Shown piece by piece: positions 63,432-64,000 of a stretch of 64,000 nt of DNA. Source of the DNA: Pseudomonas abieticivorans (GTDB lineage: Bacteria > Pseudomonadota > Gammaproteobacteria > Pseudomonadales > Pseudomonadaceae). Both the position numbers and the translations under genes were made by a program. The notes under the pieces were generated by a model that was not told the origin of the DNA, did no database searches, and saw only the letters and a program-made list of their open reading frames with translations. The stretch covers positions 1,495,501 to 1,559,500 of the forward strand of contig NZ_CP094975.1 in assembly GCF_023509015.1 (NCBI RefSeq), in the 5' to 3' direction. Position 1 is the first letter of the stretch. Each line of letters starts with the position of its first letter.

Positions 63432-64000
63432 ATGCCCGAGGAGTTCAACGACCCGCTCTGGCGGCAGATTCTCTCTGGCGCGCAGATGCTGTTCGTGGCC
63501 TTCGGCGCCCTGGTGCTGATGCCGCTGATCACCGGTCTCGACCCCAACGTGGCGCTGTTTACCGCAGGCCTTGGCACGTTGCTGTTCCAGATTGTCACCC
63601 GGCGCCAGGTGCCGGTGTTCCTGGCCTCAAGCTTCGCCTTCATCACCCCCATCATCCTCGCCAAGGGCCAGTTCGGCCTGGCCGAGACCATGGGCGGGGT
63701 CATGGCGGCTGGCTTCGTGTACACCTTTCTGGGCCTGGCCGTTAAGGTCAAGGGCACCGGCTTCATCGACCGCCTGCTGCCACCGGTGGTGATCGGCCCA
63801 GTGATCATCTCCATCGGCCTGGCCATGGCGCCGATTGCCGCCAACATGGCAATGGGCAAGGCTGGCGATGGCGCGGAACTGATCCCGTACAGCACCGCGA
63901 TGCTGATCTCCATGCCGGCATTGCTGACCACGCTGATCGTGGCCGTGTTTGGCAAAGGCATCTTCCGCCTGGTGCCAATCATCTCCGGCGTATTGGTCGG
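63432..64000 (+). CDS. uraA: Uracil permease (3' part missing)
   Basis: This is the first 189 codons of a nucleobase:cation symporter-2 uracil/xanthine permease. Visible are ILSGAQMLFVAFGALVLMPL, FQIVTRRQVPVFLASSFAFI, LAKGQFGLAETMGGVMAAGF, and LPPVVIGPVIISIGLAMAPI with several membrane spans. It is coupled to upp, so imported uracil is immediately converted to UMP. Confidence 0.93.
   Translation, partial: MPEEFNDPLWRQILSGAQMLFVAFGALVLMPLITGLDPNVALFTAGLGTLLFQIVTRRQVPVFLASSFAFITPIILAKGQFGLAETMGGVMAAGFVYTFLGLAVKVKGTGFIDRLLPPVVIGPVIISIGLAMAPIAANMAMGKAGDGAELIPYSTAMLISMPALLTTLIVAVFGKGIFRLVPIISGVLV

Overview
The window is about 62% GC by eye, densely packed and typical of a fluorescent-group Pseudomonas (P. 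fluorescens / P. putida lineage). Supporting signs are: the ldh-pdhABC block next to a YebG gene; hmgA-fahA-maiA with an IclR regulator; the mqo...hpt-upp-uraA order known from P. aeruginosa PA4640-PA4647; a short LOV protein with a LitR-like regulator and folM-folE-folX; and many Pseudomonas REP palindromes. No tRNA, rRNA, CRISPR array, prophage or transposase was seen. About 60 genes are supported; the first and last run off the window.

Layout. (1) 1-8.6 kb: two iron-uptake cell-surface signalling systems back to back around a Fur-box region at about 4.54-4.66 kb. Leftward is DUF3649-PepSY reductase-DUF3325-ECF sigma-FecR-TonB receptor; rightward is fecI-fecR-fecA. (2) 8.7-14 kb: an HPF-type ribosome factor, DUF3509, an exported DUF1800/DUF1501 pair, a YXWGXW lipoprotein, psiE and an SOS-controlled yebG. 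(3) 14-24 kb: amino-acid catabolism, with leucine dehydrogenase plus a three-subunit 2-oxoacid dehydrogenase, a SirB1-like protein, and homogentisate degradation (hmgA, fahA, maiA) with divergent hmgR. (4) 24-32.5 kb: an SDR, a MEST-like hydrolase, a flavodoxin, then a light-sensing neighbourhood (LOV protein, PilZ-like protein, class II LitR-like MerR regulator, a monooxygenase-like membrane protein) leading into a tetrahydromonapterin operon (folM, folE, folX, DUF1244, HopJ-like). (5) 32.5-39.8 kb: a four-copy 114-bp tandem repeat that includes the trxB 3' end, then trxB, a 2-Cys peroxiredoxin, cysZ, a membrane protein, a glycosyltransferase, an Old Yellow Enzyme, a glutathione peroxidase and slyD. 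(6) 40-54 kb: pta with an acyltransferase, an OmpA lipoprotein, an MBL hydrolase, DUF1329, an acyl-CoA ligase, a LysE exporter, a polyamine-type glutamine synthetase/oxidase/XRE set, a 2-hydroxyacid dehydrogenase and rsmC. (7) 54-64 kb: a yybP-ykoY manganese riboswitch with a GDT1-type exporter, an SRAP gene, small proteins, an acyltransferase, a YajG-type lipoprotein, mqo, and purine/pyrimidine salvage (hpt, upp, uraA).

Three genes (ECF sigma at 1738-2302, SRAP at 55091-55712, YajG-like at 57900-58479) each carry exactly one surplus base; removing it restores a full-length family member. Three such events in 64 kb suggest base-level sequence errors, although real pseudogenes cannot be excluded from the sequence alone. 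The most biologically interesting parts are the LOV/LitR/pterin neighbourhood, the sigma factor placed in the siderophore-reductase operon, and the duplicated trxB terminus.
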